Shown: positions 10,769 to 21,107 of the stretch, in pieces | How positions within the stretch are numbered: the first letter of the stretch is position 1 | Layout of the letters: every line of letters begins with the position of its first letter | DNA from: Neostapfia colusana | Lineage: Eukaryota; Streptophyta; Magnoliopsida; Poales; Poaceae | Length of the DNA: 64,000 bases | Reading direction: 5' to 3' | Assembly (NCBI GenBank): GCA_030760725.1 | Contig: JASWHV010000013.1 | Location: forward strand, 37,482,699 to 37,546,698 | The notes under the pieces: model-generated | Database searches by the model: none | What the model saw: the letters and a program-made list of their open reading frames with translations, nothing else | What the model was told of the DNA's origin: nothing | Program-made: the position numbers and the translations under genes

Positions 10769-13700
10769 GGAACCCCGTTCGGTTAACGGTGGACAGCGCG
10801 CTACGGCCAGCTTCACCGCCCTTCCCTGCACAAGAAAGGTGCGTGGTTGTCCATAGATCATGTTACCGAAAGCCTCAGGATGATTGATCAACCGGGTAGT
10901 GAGAATTTCGGGTTTTACCAAACCCTAGTTCATAGCAATACTTCTCGGTCTACAATCAAATTCTTCGTGCTGCGATAGCTAGATCTCATCCTGGTCTAGG
11001 AGAAGCTTTGTTAGATCCCTGCGATCCTTCTCGCTCAAACGGCGTAGGAAACCATCAAGAACTGAAGGAGTTCTTCGAGTTTTTGTCGCCGCCGGCGTTT
11101 TGCGGGCTCGGGTCGCTGGTGAGGTCCCCTCTCCGGTGGTTTTTAGGGAGAGCGAGCTATGGGTCGATGTTGTCCATGGGACACTGGTGCTTTTGGAGCA
11201 AACCCTAGCCCGAAAGACCCACTGTTGAGGGAGAGCGAGGTCACCGAAGTAAGGTTTGACATGGTCGCCGGTGCAAGCACCTTTCCGGCCGCTGTCATCG
11301 GCTCCCGACCCCACCATCATGTTCAGCACTGTGTAGCACTCACAGGCGGCGAGTTTGACGAAGTTTGGACCACGGGAACCCCGTTCCGGCGAGCCTCGCC
11401 GGTGTGCGCCGCAGCGGGAGGCGCGGACAGCGCGAGGAAGACGAAGGAGGGCCGGGTCGCACTGGTCAGCCTCCGTATAGTTGCGGGGATCGGATTGTGG
11501 CTCGGGATTGACTGTAGCTGCGCGGGAATAACCCCGTAGCCCCCGGTGTTGCCGAAATCTCACTGGTCCGATTTAAAACAGTGAGCCCAGTTCCAATTAT
11601 TTGAAGTTTCTATTAGAGAAATAATTCCTGGAATTAGCTGATCTTTATAAGCCCATAACTTTGTGTAGAAATCTTCAAAAAGAATGAAACCAATTTTGTT
11701 GGAATCCTCATTAGGAGTACTTCACAGAGAAACCAATTTTAGGCTATGAACATGCCCAGGAATTTCTGTAGAATTGTTTTATTAAATCCTTTAGAGATTT
11801 ATTACAGGAGCAACTCTTTATGAAATAGTCTCAAATTTGGGCAGAAAATCCGTTCCATAGTTACTGATCTTCAGTAAAAATTTGGGCTTCATTGGAGATC
11901 ATTTGCTAGGCTAAACTGCCTTCCCAAGTTCAGCTTTTATTTGGAAATTCAAATTTAAACAGAAGCTTTTTCAGAACTCCTGTCCAACTTCAAAAATTCA
12001 TATCTCTCTGATGGTAGCTCCAAAAATGGTGAAACAAATTTTGTTAGAACCATGGAGACTGACCCTAATCAGATCTTCTGTTTCTAGCTATGTCAAGGCT
12101 CCTGAATTGGACTCAAAATTCAGAGAAGCATTTACTTGTAGGAATTTTAAAGACTACATTGTGCAATTACATGTCTCCAAATTTGGCTCAAATCATCCTT
12201 AGAGAGTCTAGTATCTACTGTAAAAATCCCAAAGCCAATTAAGGATCCTAAATAGCAATAGCTATGAAGAGTAGTTCAATTCTTATAAATCCTTAATACT
12301 TATACATGTATTTTATTACATTTCATAATAGTGACCAAAGTTGAGGACGCACCGGAGCCTTTGGACGTCTTGCCACCTGAAGCTGACTTTTCCTTTAACT
12401 CGCAACCAGGCAAGCCCCGGTTTGTACTTAAGTACCTTTTATAAAGTTTTCATTTGTATCATTTATGTCTAGGTTGAATGTTTGCATTAGAGTTAGGGTG
12501 ATTGAAACCCCACTTGCATAGCCTCTTTAAATCCTATGGAGGGTTGGGTAGTTTATAAACTCGACGAGTAGAGAATGACATACTAATGTATAGGATCTCG
12601 GTAGAAGTCGAGTGGTTGGAAGCTACTCGCGAGATAGTACTTATCACCCGGAAAGAAAAGAAGTAGATAATGGCTTGAGTTGTAAAAAAATGAGACCCAG
12701 CAGGGGGGATAGGATGCAGTGAGCAGAGGTCTCACGTGCGTAGCCCTGTTGGTGTCGGTTGAGGACCGTCCGTGTGCGGCCGTGCTGGACAAGTATCGAA
12801 CAGTACCGGATGCATACTGGCATATGGGAACCAGGAAACCGATGTAATTGGTTAACCTGGGTGCCAAGGCTTACCCAACCGTAAATAGGAGTGGGTTGAG
12901 GGTAGCAAGGTGTAAATCTGCCGGTGGGCACAGTCACGCTCCACGCGGGGACCTCCTGCCCGTTACGGATGGACCGGTTCGGCATTTGGGTTGCCTTTGA
13001 AAGTTTGTTGCATACAACAGAGTAGAAAGGGGTGTGGAATCACGCTTCTGAAAGTGGGTGTATGCAACGTGTTATCCAGGTGTGTCTTGATTGCAATCAC
13101 CGTCCCTCGCGGTTATTTGAGTACCCGCTTGTTCACTGCGCTGTGACGTAGTAAGAAGTGAAATAAGCCAAGTGAAAATGTTTTATTGATCTATTAATGT
13201 CTTGAATACCTTGAGTGCTGTAGTTATAGAGCTAATTAAGTTTATATTCCACTTTGGGCATCACCACATCGGAGGAAAGCGTTTCTTGTTTGATTGTGGA
13301 CTTCCATTGTGAGGGCTGCCTAAGGCATACAAATCCGCTGCTATAAAAACTGAAAGCAAGGATCAACTTATAGGCGTGTCTTTCTTGCAAAGTCCCTTCC
13401 TACCTTACACATCCTTGCACGTAGAGTTCCATGCCTAGGGTTGACGGTTAAGACTTGCTGAGCCTTCGTGCTCACGGTTGCAATATTTGAGCTGTGTACA
13501 GGTGAGAGTTATGAGGAAGGTTCCGAGGACGAGGCGATGCCCCCGTCGGGGTACACGGCCGAGCTGGAGCCCTGCACGCCGCCGTGATTCTCCGGTTCCA
13601 TGCTGCTAGTGTGTAGCGTCCCCGGGCTGGACGGCTACACTTTTGCTAAGATAGGGTTTGAGAGTAGCTATGTATATAACTTCCACTGTATAATTAAGTT

Positions 13701-13830
13701 TTGTAAAAAGACTTCTGCTGTTTTATATCAAATAAACGTTTGTATGTTGTTCTTTATTCTTTTCGTGTGTGCTGTTGAGTGCCGCATCGCACGGCACCAC
13801 CCTATGCGATCCTGGAGTGGGTGAACCACA
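10769..13830 (+). repeat. LTR B (5'-truncated, plus orientation)
   Basis: Modules are shared in order with the A and C LTRs: the GC-rich early part with a gtcgccgccgg-type region, the exon blocks, the tract GTCGAGTGGTTGGAAGCTAC, GCTGAGCCTTCGTGCTCACGG before exon 3, and a terminal CACGGCACCACCCTATGCGATCC-like end finishing AACCACA at 13830. The left boundary is set only by the end of LTR A' at 10768. No PBS follows 13830; coding sequence of another element (D gag) follows directly. The A' element apparently inserted into B, and B into D. Confidence 0.7.
11159..13587 (+). CDS. LTR micro-gene, complete three-exon form, in LTR B
   Basis: This is the only copy with an ATG start that I can join without a break. 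Exon 1 is 11159-11270 (37 codons plus one base; MGRCCPWDTGAFGANPS at the N-terminus, RFDMVA at the end), donor GCCG|GTGCAAG. Exon 2 is 12332-12409 (78 nt), after CATAATAG| and before |GCAAGCCCC. Exon 3 is 13502-13587, after TGTACAG|, ending TGA after LEPCTPP. The total is 92 codons including stop. The product would be a small acidic protein. Introns are 1061 nt (GT-AG) and 1092 nt (GC-AG). No known domain is recognised. In a full-length transcript it would sit in the 5' leader, upstream of gag. Confidence 0.5.
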
Positions 13831-15253
13831 GGGTGGTCCCCACAAAATCCATAGAGAAGAAGCTTTCCATAGTACAGTGCAATGACCGAGAGAAGGTTCT
13901 CTTCGCATCGCACCAACTTACGGGAGCCGCTGCTGACTGGTGGGATGCCCTATGCAACGCCCATATCAACCCGGAGACAATCACTTGGACTGAGTTCAAG
14001 GAAAGTTTCCGCTCTCATTACATCCCTGCTGGTGTAATGATGCTCAAGAGGCAGGAGTTCGAAGGTCTCCGCCAAGGGCAGAAAAGTGTGAATGAGTACC
14101 TCAACAAGTTCACGCAACTGTCCCGGTATGCCCCCAAAGATGTCAATTCAGATCAGAGGAAGCAGTACCTGTTCATGAGAGGATTGAACAATGAGATTCA
14201 GGTTCAACTCCTCAACAATGACTACGTGAGCTTCTAGAAGCTGGTTGACAAGGCCATAGTGGTTGAAAACAAGATCCAAGAGATCGAGCGAGAGTGCAAG
14301 AGGAAGATGTCATACCCGCCTCAAGGGAGCAACGTACGACCTCGGTACATGCCCCCTGCACCGCAGTATGGATCAACCACTCCTGCGTACCACCCTGGTT
14401 AGCCACCACAACAACAATTCATTGCACCGGCACCTCGTGTGCCCATGCCTCCTGCGCCCCGACCTAACAATGGCGCTCCTGTTCAAAACACCCACCCCAA
14501 CGTACCTGCTGCCGCAGGCAACAGGGCATGCTTTGCATGCGGGGAGATAGGACACTTCGCAAACCAGTGCCCGAGGAGAGGCCCTGGACAGAAAGGCAAC
14601 GTGCCCAAGCAGAACCCGCGACCGAACGGAGGGGACAATCAAGGAAATCCGGGGCAGCAGAACTATGCTCGCGGCAACGTGAACCATGTCTCTGCTGAGG
14701 AAGCACAACAAGCTGAGGACATCGGAATTGGTATGTTCCTTGCCAACTCCAACCCAGCCACCATCTTGTTTGATTCTGGAGCATCACATTCCTTCATATC
14801 ATCCAAATATGTTGCCAAACATCACCTACCCATTACCCACTTGAAATGTGCTATGTTAGTTAATTCTCCCGGTGGAGAGATGAGGACTAATATAGTATGT
14901 CCGAAAGTAAGCCTTAAAATAAGGGGGGTAGACTTCCTTGCCAACCTTATTGTCTTGGACTCCCAAGGGATTGACATAATACTCGAGATGGATTGGTTAA
15001 GCAAGCACAACGGGGTAATCCAATGTGCTGAAAGAAGCGTGCAGTTGACAAATGAGCACGGCATCCGTGTCGAGTTTGAGTCAGCCCAACAAACCACTGA
15101 AAGGGCAAATTTGAACCACGTTGAAGGAGCAACATTGGACAGCATTCCGGTGGTTCAGGAAATTTCAGACGTGTGCCCGGAAGAGCTTCCAGGTATACGC
15201 CCTGATCGGGACATTGAGTTTGCCATTGATTTGGTACCGGAACTGCACCCATA
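13831..15253 (+). pseudogene. gag-pol: Chromovirus D gag-protease, 5'-truncated and broken
   Basis: Coding similarity begins abruptly after LTR B. The gag core KSIEKKLSIVQCNDREKVLF is followed by ADWWDALC, a zinc knuckle CFACGEIGHFANQC (about 14530-14575) and the protease site ILFDSGASHSFIS (about 14765-14800). In-frame TAG codons occur at about 14235 and 14401, both where Q would be expected. The frame is lost by a one-base deletion just before 15253, at the start of the RT linker. The N-terminal part of gag would lie on the other side of the B insertion. It is a non-functional remnant. Confidence 0.85.
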
Positions 15254-15254
15254 G

Positions 15255-16500
15255 CCAAGAGACTCTATAGGATGCCCGTCAATAAACTGGTAGAACTCAA
15301 GAAACAAATTCAAGAGCAGTTGGAGAAGGGTTTTATATGCCCAAGCTCATCACCATGGGGAGCCCCCGTGCTCTTCGTAGACAAGAAGGATGGAACCCAA
15401 AGGATGTGCGTGGACTATAGGTCTCTCAACGAGGTGACAATCAAGAACAAATACCCTCTGCCCCGTATAGAGGACCAGTTAGACCAAATGAAAGGAGCCC
15501 GAGTGTTCTCCAAAATTGATCTTCGGTCGGGATATTTCCAGCTGAAGATTAAGCCCTCCGATATACCCAAGACAGCCTTTCGAACACGGTATGGTTCGTA
15601 TGAATATACCGTCATGTCTTTTTGGTTGACCAATGCACCCGCATACTTCATGTACCTTATGAACAAGGTTTTCATGGAGTACTTGGACAAGTTTGTCGTG
15701 GTTTTCATCGACGACATTATGGTGTATTCAAAAAGTGAGGAGGAGCATGAAGAACATTTGAAATTGACCTTGCAGAAATTGTGTGAGCATCAATTGTATG
15801 CCAAGCTTAACAAGTGTCAATTTTGTCTAAAGGAAATATCTTTCCTAGGCCACATTATCTCCAAGGAAGGGGTATCGGTTGATCCCGGAAAAGTAAGAGA
15901 TGTCCTAAAGTGGGACCAACTGCAGAGCGTGAGGGATATTCGGAGTTTTCTTGGGATCGCTGGATACTATCGACGCTTCATTAAAGACTTCTCTAAAATA
16001 GCAAAGCCTATGACGGAGTTGCTAATGAAGGGAAAAGTCTTCCAATGGACACCAGACAGCCAAGGAAGTTTTGAGGAACTCAAGGGAAGGTTAACCACAG
16101 CACCGGTTCTGGTATTGCCATACGTAAGCAAGAGCTTTGACACATATTGTGATGCATCCAGATAGGGGCTCGGATGTGTACTCATGCAAGAAGGACAAGT
16201 GGTAGCCTATGCCTCACGACAATTAAAGAAGCACGAGCTTAATTATCCTACACATGACTTGGAGCTAGCAGCAGTAGTGCATGCATTAAAGATTTGGAGA
16301 CATTATATCCTTGGTCATCGATGTGAGATCTATACGGATCACAAAAGCCTCAAGTACATATTTACACAAACGGACTTGAATTTGAGGCAACGTCGATGGT
16401 TGGAACTCATCAAGGATTATGATGTTGGAATCAACTACCACCCCGGGAAGGCCAATGTAGTAGCTGATGCATTAAGCCGAAAGGGAGCATGTCACCAACT
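15255..16500 (+). pseudogene. gag-pol: Chromovirus D reverse transcriptase-RNase H
   Basis: RT motifs occur in order: MCVDYRSLNE, KIDLRSGYFQL, FLTN-like FWLTNAPAYF, and the catalytic VVFIDDIMVYSK (about 15700-15730), followed by FLGHIISKEGVSVDP and the connection domain. RNase H follows with TYCDASR, MQEGQVVAYASRQL and YTDHKSLKYIFTQ. One TAG at 16163-16165 interrupts the sequence between DASR and GLGC, where Q is usual. RT and RNase H would convert genomic RNA to DNA. A single nonsense change separates two otherwise open blocks (15272-16162 and 16184 onward). Confidence 0.85.
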
Positions 16501-18054
16501 CACGGTTCGGAAGCTACCACCCGAACTACGTAAGGAGTTCGAACGGTTACACCTCGGATTCTTGAACAACATGGAAATAATGGATATCCACTCCTCATTG
16601 GAGCAAGAGATAAGAGATGGCCAAACAACGGATGAGGAGATCAAGGAAAGAATCCGACAAGGAATAGAGAAGGATTTCAAAGAAGATGAGGCGGGTACGC
16701 TTTGGATAGGAAAAAGGATTTGTGTGCCTAACATAAAACACCTCCGCGACATGATATTGAAGGAGGCATATGATTCCCCCTATTCTATACATCCCGGAAG
16801 CACCAAAATGTACAAGGACTTGAAAACTTGTTATTGGTGGTATGGTATGAAGAGGGATACAGCCGAATACATTGCCCTATGCGACACATGCCAACGGGTG
16901 AAGGCCGAACATCAAAAACCCGCTGGATTGTTGCAACCTTTGAAGGTACCCGAATGGAAGTGGGAGGACATCAGTATGGATTTCATCGTCGGATTGCCAC
17001 GTACTCAGTCGGGTTACGACTCCATCTGGGTCATCGTGGACCGATTGACGAAAACCGCCCATTTTTCCCTGTATGGGCCAATTACAATGTTGCACAATTA
17101 GCAGAGTTGTACATGGAGCAGATCGTGTGCCATCACGGAGTCCCGAGGAGGATATTCTCAGATCGAGGTTCTCAGTTTACCTCTAGATTCTGGAGGAAGC
17201 TGCAGAAAGACATGGGTACACGGCTGGATCTTAGCTCCGCCTATCACCCACAAACTGATGGACAAACCGAAAGGACAAACCAAATTTTGGAAGACATATT
17301 GAAAGCTTGCGCCTTGAAACATGGGCGTAGTTGGAATAGGAGTTTTACCGTATGCAGAATTCTCCTATTACAACAGCTATCAAGCTAGCTTGAAGATGTC
17401 GCCTTTCGAAGCATTATATGGTAGACGGTGTAGAACACCACTGTTCTGGAACAAAACCGGAGAGAACCAGGTGTTTGGACCCGAAGTTCTACAAGAAGCT
17501 GAAAGGCAAGTCCAAACGATACGGGAGAACTTAAAGGCTACTCAGTCACGACAGAAGGGCTACCCGGACAATAGGCGAAGGAAGTTGACCTTTGAAGTAG
17601 GAGACTTCGTATACCTTAAGGTGTCTCCTATCCGAGGCCAATGACGTTTTAACGTCAAAGGCAAGCTAGCACCTCACTACATCGGACCATTTAAGATTTT
17701 GGATAAGCGAGGAGATGTAGCCTATCGACTAGAGCTCCCAACCCACCTCTCCGACGTACATGACGTGTTTCATGTATCCCAGCTCAAGAAGTGCTTGAGA
17801 GCAACAGAGGAGCAAGTATCAATGGGAGAAGTTGAACTTCAAGAGGATCTGACTTATGCGGAACACCCTGTCCGAATCTTGGACGTAAAGGAAAGGGTCA
17901 CCTGGAACAAGGTGATTCGATGGTGCAAGGTACAATGGAGCCATCACACATAAGCTGAAGCCACATGGGAGCCTGAAGAGGATATCAAGGCAGAATTTCC
18001 CCATCTATTCTCTACTGACGAATCTCGAGGGCGAGATTCAATTTATGGGGGGTA
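16501..18054 (+). pseudogene. gag-pol: Chromovirus D integrase with GPY/F and chromodomain, broken
   Basis: The zinc-binding part (HPGSTKMYKDL .. CDTCQ) lies near 16790-16890. The catalytic core shows D in SMDFIVGLP (about 16975), D in FSDRGSQFTS (about 17160) and E in TDGQTERTNQ (about 17260). The GPY/F module reads YIGPFKI near 17680, and a chromodomain-like tail has WCKVQWSHH and EATWEPEEDI near 17920-17970. Lesions: frameshifts near 17060 and 17325, TGA at about 17642 and TAA at about 17951. The chromodomain tail assigns D to the chromoviruses, whose integrases favour heterochromatin. Confidence 0.85.
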
Positions 18055-18058
18055 GATT
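18045..18058 (+). other. Polypurine tract of element D
   Basis: ATGGGGGGTAGA lies immediately before the LTR start TGTGACACCC, which is the normal position and composition of the plus-strand primer. Confidence 0.75.
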
Positions 18059-18199
18059 TGTGACACCCTCATCTCGGGTGTCAGCATATGTTCATGTTTT
18101 ATGAAGAGAAAACATTTTAAGAAAAGTAGGAACAGAGAAAAATATCAAAAGGATAGCCAATAAGAGCCAAATCCAGCTCTTAGAGAGCGCCGAAGATAA

Positions 18200-18765
18200 C
18201 TTCCGCGGCCCGCTGGCCACGTGGCGTGTTCGGAGCTCATCCCTGCGAAGTAGGGAGAGGTCCGCCACTAAAGTAGTCTACGTGGCAGGCTCGGGGCTCA
18301 TCTCCGAAAAGGGGAGAGGTCCGACCCTGTGGGACACGTGTTGCCCCCGGAGCTAGTCATCATGGAAATCAGAGGACTGGTCACGCGGGATACGTGTCGA
18401 TCTCGGAGCTTACCTTCGAGAGGTCCGGTGCTATCGAACACGTGTCACCACCGGAGCTTATCTCCGGAGGGTCTAACACTGCTGGACACGTGTTAACCTC
18501 GGAGCTCGTCTCTGAGGAAAGAAGAGAGGAAAGGTCCGGCACTGACACGTGGCGTGCGCGGAGCCACCTCCGAGTAAGAAAGGAGGTCCCGACCGCCGGG
18601 ATACGTGGCGCACACGGAGCTCACCTCCGAAGAAGAGGGAAGTCTTGCTCGTTTGACACGCGGCACAACCGGAGCCCATCTCTGCGGAAAGGAAGAGACC
18701 AGGCCCGGTTGACACGTGGAGCTTCCGGAGCTCATCACCGCAAAGGTGACGGGTTCTGAAGCGAT
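18200..18765 (+). repeat. Tandem array of about ten ACGTG-hairpin units in the LTR D upstream region
   Basis: About ten degenerate units of roughly 48-60 bp. Each has an ACGTG core (mostly CACGTGG, CACGTGT or TACGTGG), about ten bases, then CGGAGCTC, a purine-rich middle and AGGTCCG. The CGGAGCTC and GAGGTCCG parts can pair imperfectly to form a hairpin. The array lies upstream of the TATA box at 18931. ACGTG is the plant G-box/ABRE core bound by bZIP and bHLH factors, so an enhancer role is plausible but inferred. Confidence 0.75.
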
Positions 18766-18930
18766 TTTGGAATCTGTACGCGTAAGAATACCGGTACGTA
18801 AAGGAAACCGACCTGAATTCCACAACGTTACCGTACCGAATCAACCAAAGATAAGATGTTAGATCTAACGACGATCTGAATAGGACTCTTATTCGGGATA
18901 CAATCAGATTGGGACTCTTCTCTTCCTGAT

Positions 18931-18938
18931 TATAAATA
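18931..18938 (+). promoter_or_regulatory. TATA box of LTR D
   Basis: TATAAATA lies downstream of the ACGTG array and upstream of the micro-gene first exon. The same sequence context (CCGATTATAAATAGAACCC) is kept in LTR D' near 21320. It probably positions the start of the element's transcript. Confidence 0.65.
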
Positions 18939-19000
18939 GAACCCAGAACCTCTGGCCGAAACCACAACCTTCTTTTCCAACTCCTGAGCCGATGACTTAG

Positions 19001-20799
19001 AGCCCTAGCTCCAACTCGCTGAGAAAGCCATCGCCGGAGCGCGGCAAGGAAGATCGTCGGAGGAAAGCCCAGCGGTCTGAGGAGGACCTCGAAGACCGAA
19101 AGGAACGTAAGGTAGGCCCCCAATACCACCTTACGACATGGTTGTGTTTTCTTTGCATCTATTCTTTGATTCCTTTTGAACAGAAGCCTTCTCGTGGACA
19201 GATCACTTGATGATCAGGTTGATCTAAAGACAAGATCATTGCCACGTCCATCTTTGATCCGAACACCTCTGTCCATGCAAGCCATGCAAGAACACGTATA
19301 GACCAATCTAAAAAAACTAATCATAGGATGGCATGCATATGCATCATCGCATCTAGTTTAAGGTTTGTGCATGATATTGATTGCTGTGAATCTTGTATGC
19401 GCGTAATCCTACCTAGCAGGACATGCTCAGGGAGCTGTCTACGACGAACTGCAACAAAAAGGTTTTGAGATCCAACAACAACCGGAACCGCAAGAACAAG
19501 GCAAGTGCTCCTTGACCATATTGATCCTATGTTTTGGGAAAAACTGTTTGTTTTGCGAAAAGGTGTGCGTACTGAGTCAAACATGATGGGAAACCATTTT
19601 ATAGGAGTTTACTAGCTTTGGTTAAACCACCCTTGTCGCCAGGGATGTTTTATGAGTCGGGTATGGTTTTTACTTTTATGCTTCTCTGAGTCTATGGGAT
19701 TGGGAAGCGAGATAGATGTGTCTAGCTAACTGCACTCGTAATGATATAAGAAACTGATGAGGTTAGTGAACATGGATCGGAGGGAGATCTAGGCAAGACT
19801 GGGTTTGTGAATGAGGTAGTATGAGATGGTGATTTACTTGCCGTAGATCTAAGGACCGTTTCATGCATGCACATGCCAGGATAACAGTGCCACCATAAGG
19901 CCAAGTATGGGTGCGGCTTAGCTGAGTAATTAGGTAAGTTGCTAGAGTGTTATGGACTGTGGAAGGCGCGGGGAATGGGAGTCGAGTGAGGACTGCCCTG
20001 GGAACTGCATGGCACAAGAGGGGGCCCGTGGGTGGGAGAATTGGAGATTCTAGCCTGCCGGTGAAACCTTAGTGAGTCCATACATCTAGTAGCCCCTTTG
20101 TAAAGGCAATTTTGTGATTTCTTGACCATACACCGACGGTTGTGTACTGGTATAATGGAGGTTCTGCAGTCACCGACGGGTGACGACATCACAAACTTGT
20201 GGGTAAAGAGGTACAAACTCTGCAGAGTCTAAAACTATCATGATAGCCGAGCTTACGGTCACGAGCGCCTGGCCAAACTGCCATGATTAGTTGGGATTGT
20301 TATTGGGATGGTTATTGGTTATGGTTTTGGATGGTTTGGTTATGGTTTGGTTTTTGGGACTGTTGAGTCCGGGTGATAAGATGGTTGCATGACTTTTGAG
20401 TCATGGTAACGAGATGGGTCTCGGTGTGAGACAAAGTTGTTTATGAGATAAGATGGTAGCGAATACGTGAAGATATTCGTGAGATGGTAGCGAATACGAG
20501 AGGTATTCGTGAGTAAGAATGAGGTTGGTTAATGTTCGGGTGGAACATGGAAAGCGATGGAGGTATGTTGGTAATTTAATACATGCTGGGATTACATTCA
20601 TCTAAAGTTAAGTTGCTGTTTTATCATGGTTTTATAAATCTGCTTTTTTGCGAATAAGCCTTTTTATACCTACCTTGTTATGAGCTGCATATCGTGTTTT
20701 TCCCGCACTTGCTGAGTACATCATTGTACTCAAACTTGCATTATTATTTCATCATCAGCAGCAGGAGAAGCCTACTACGAAGACCAAGTGGAGCATTAG
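19001..20799 (+). CDS. LTR micro-gene in LTR D
   Basis: First-exon frame 19001-19106 ends GAAAGGAAC|GTAAGG in phase 1 and is rich in E, R and K (SEEDLEDRKE). No ATG is found; a TAG lies just upstream. Exon 2 is 19417 or 19420 to 19500 (84 or 81 nt, tandem AG acceptor), encoding GAVYDELQQKGFEIQ and PEPQEQ, donor AG|GCAAGTGC. Exon 3 is 20759-20799 after ATCATCAG|, ending TAG after YYEDQVEH. Its primary sequence differs strongly from LTRs A-C, yet the exon sizes, phases, GC donor and acidic/Q composition match. Confidence 0.45.
20425..20515 (+). repeat. Short tandem hairpin repeat in LTR D
   Basis: Two adjacent units of about 33 bp, AGATGGTAGCGAATACG followed by a short loop and GTATTCGTG. Each is self-complementary over GCGAATAC/GTATTCG. 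The same pair occurs in LTR D' near 22855-22915. No function is assigned. Confidence 0.6.
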
Positions 20800-21107
20800 G
20801 GCGTGTGATCTGTTCTCAACCTTGCCTGTGGAGGGAGTAGAGATGGAGCCACCTTTGCTTAGATTTGCTTCCGCATAGTTAAATCGCTTCCACATTAGAA
20901 TAAAGACTTCCGCTGCATAGAAATAAGACTTCTGCTGTGAACATGAGTCCAAAAATCATGAGATATTGTAATAAACTCTGTTAATCGTGGTAATATATAA
21001 TCTGAATTCAGTTTGTGGAACATATGTGTATGTGTGACGAACATCCTGGGCACACATATGCATTCGTTCTCAGTTCCGTGGTCTTCCACAGAATTGAGGG
21101 TGTCACA

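Larger units (their letters stand above)
18059..21107 (+). repeat. 3' LTR of element D (3049 bp)
   Basis: It starts TGTGACACCCTCA and ends TGAGGGTGTCACA, a 13-base terminal inverted repeat. It contains an ACGTG-hairpin array (18200-18765), a TATA box at 18931-18938 and micro-gene exons. Directly after 21107 the 3' part of a second, diverged LTR of the same family begins. Confidence 0.85.
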
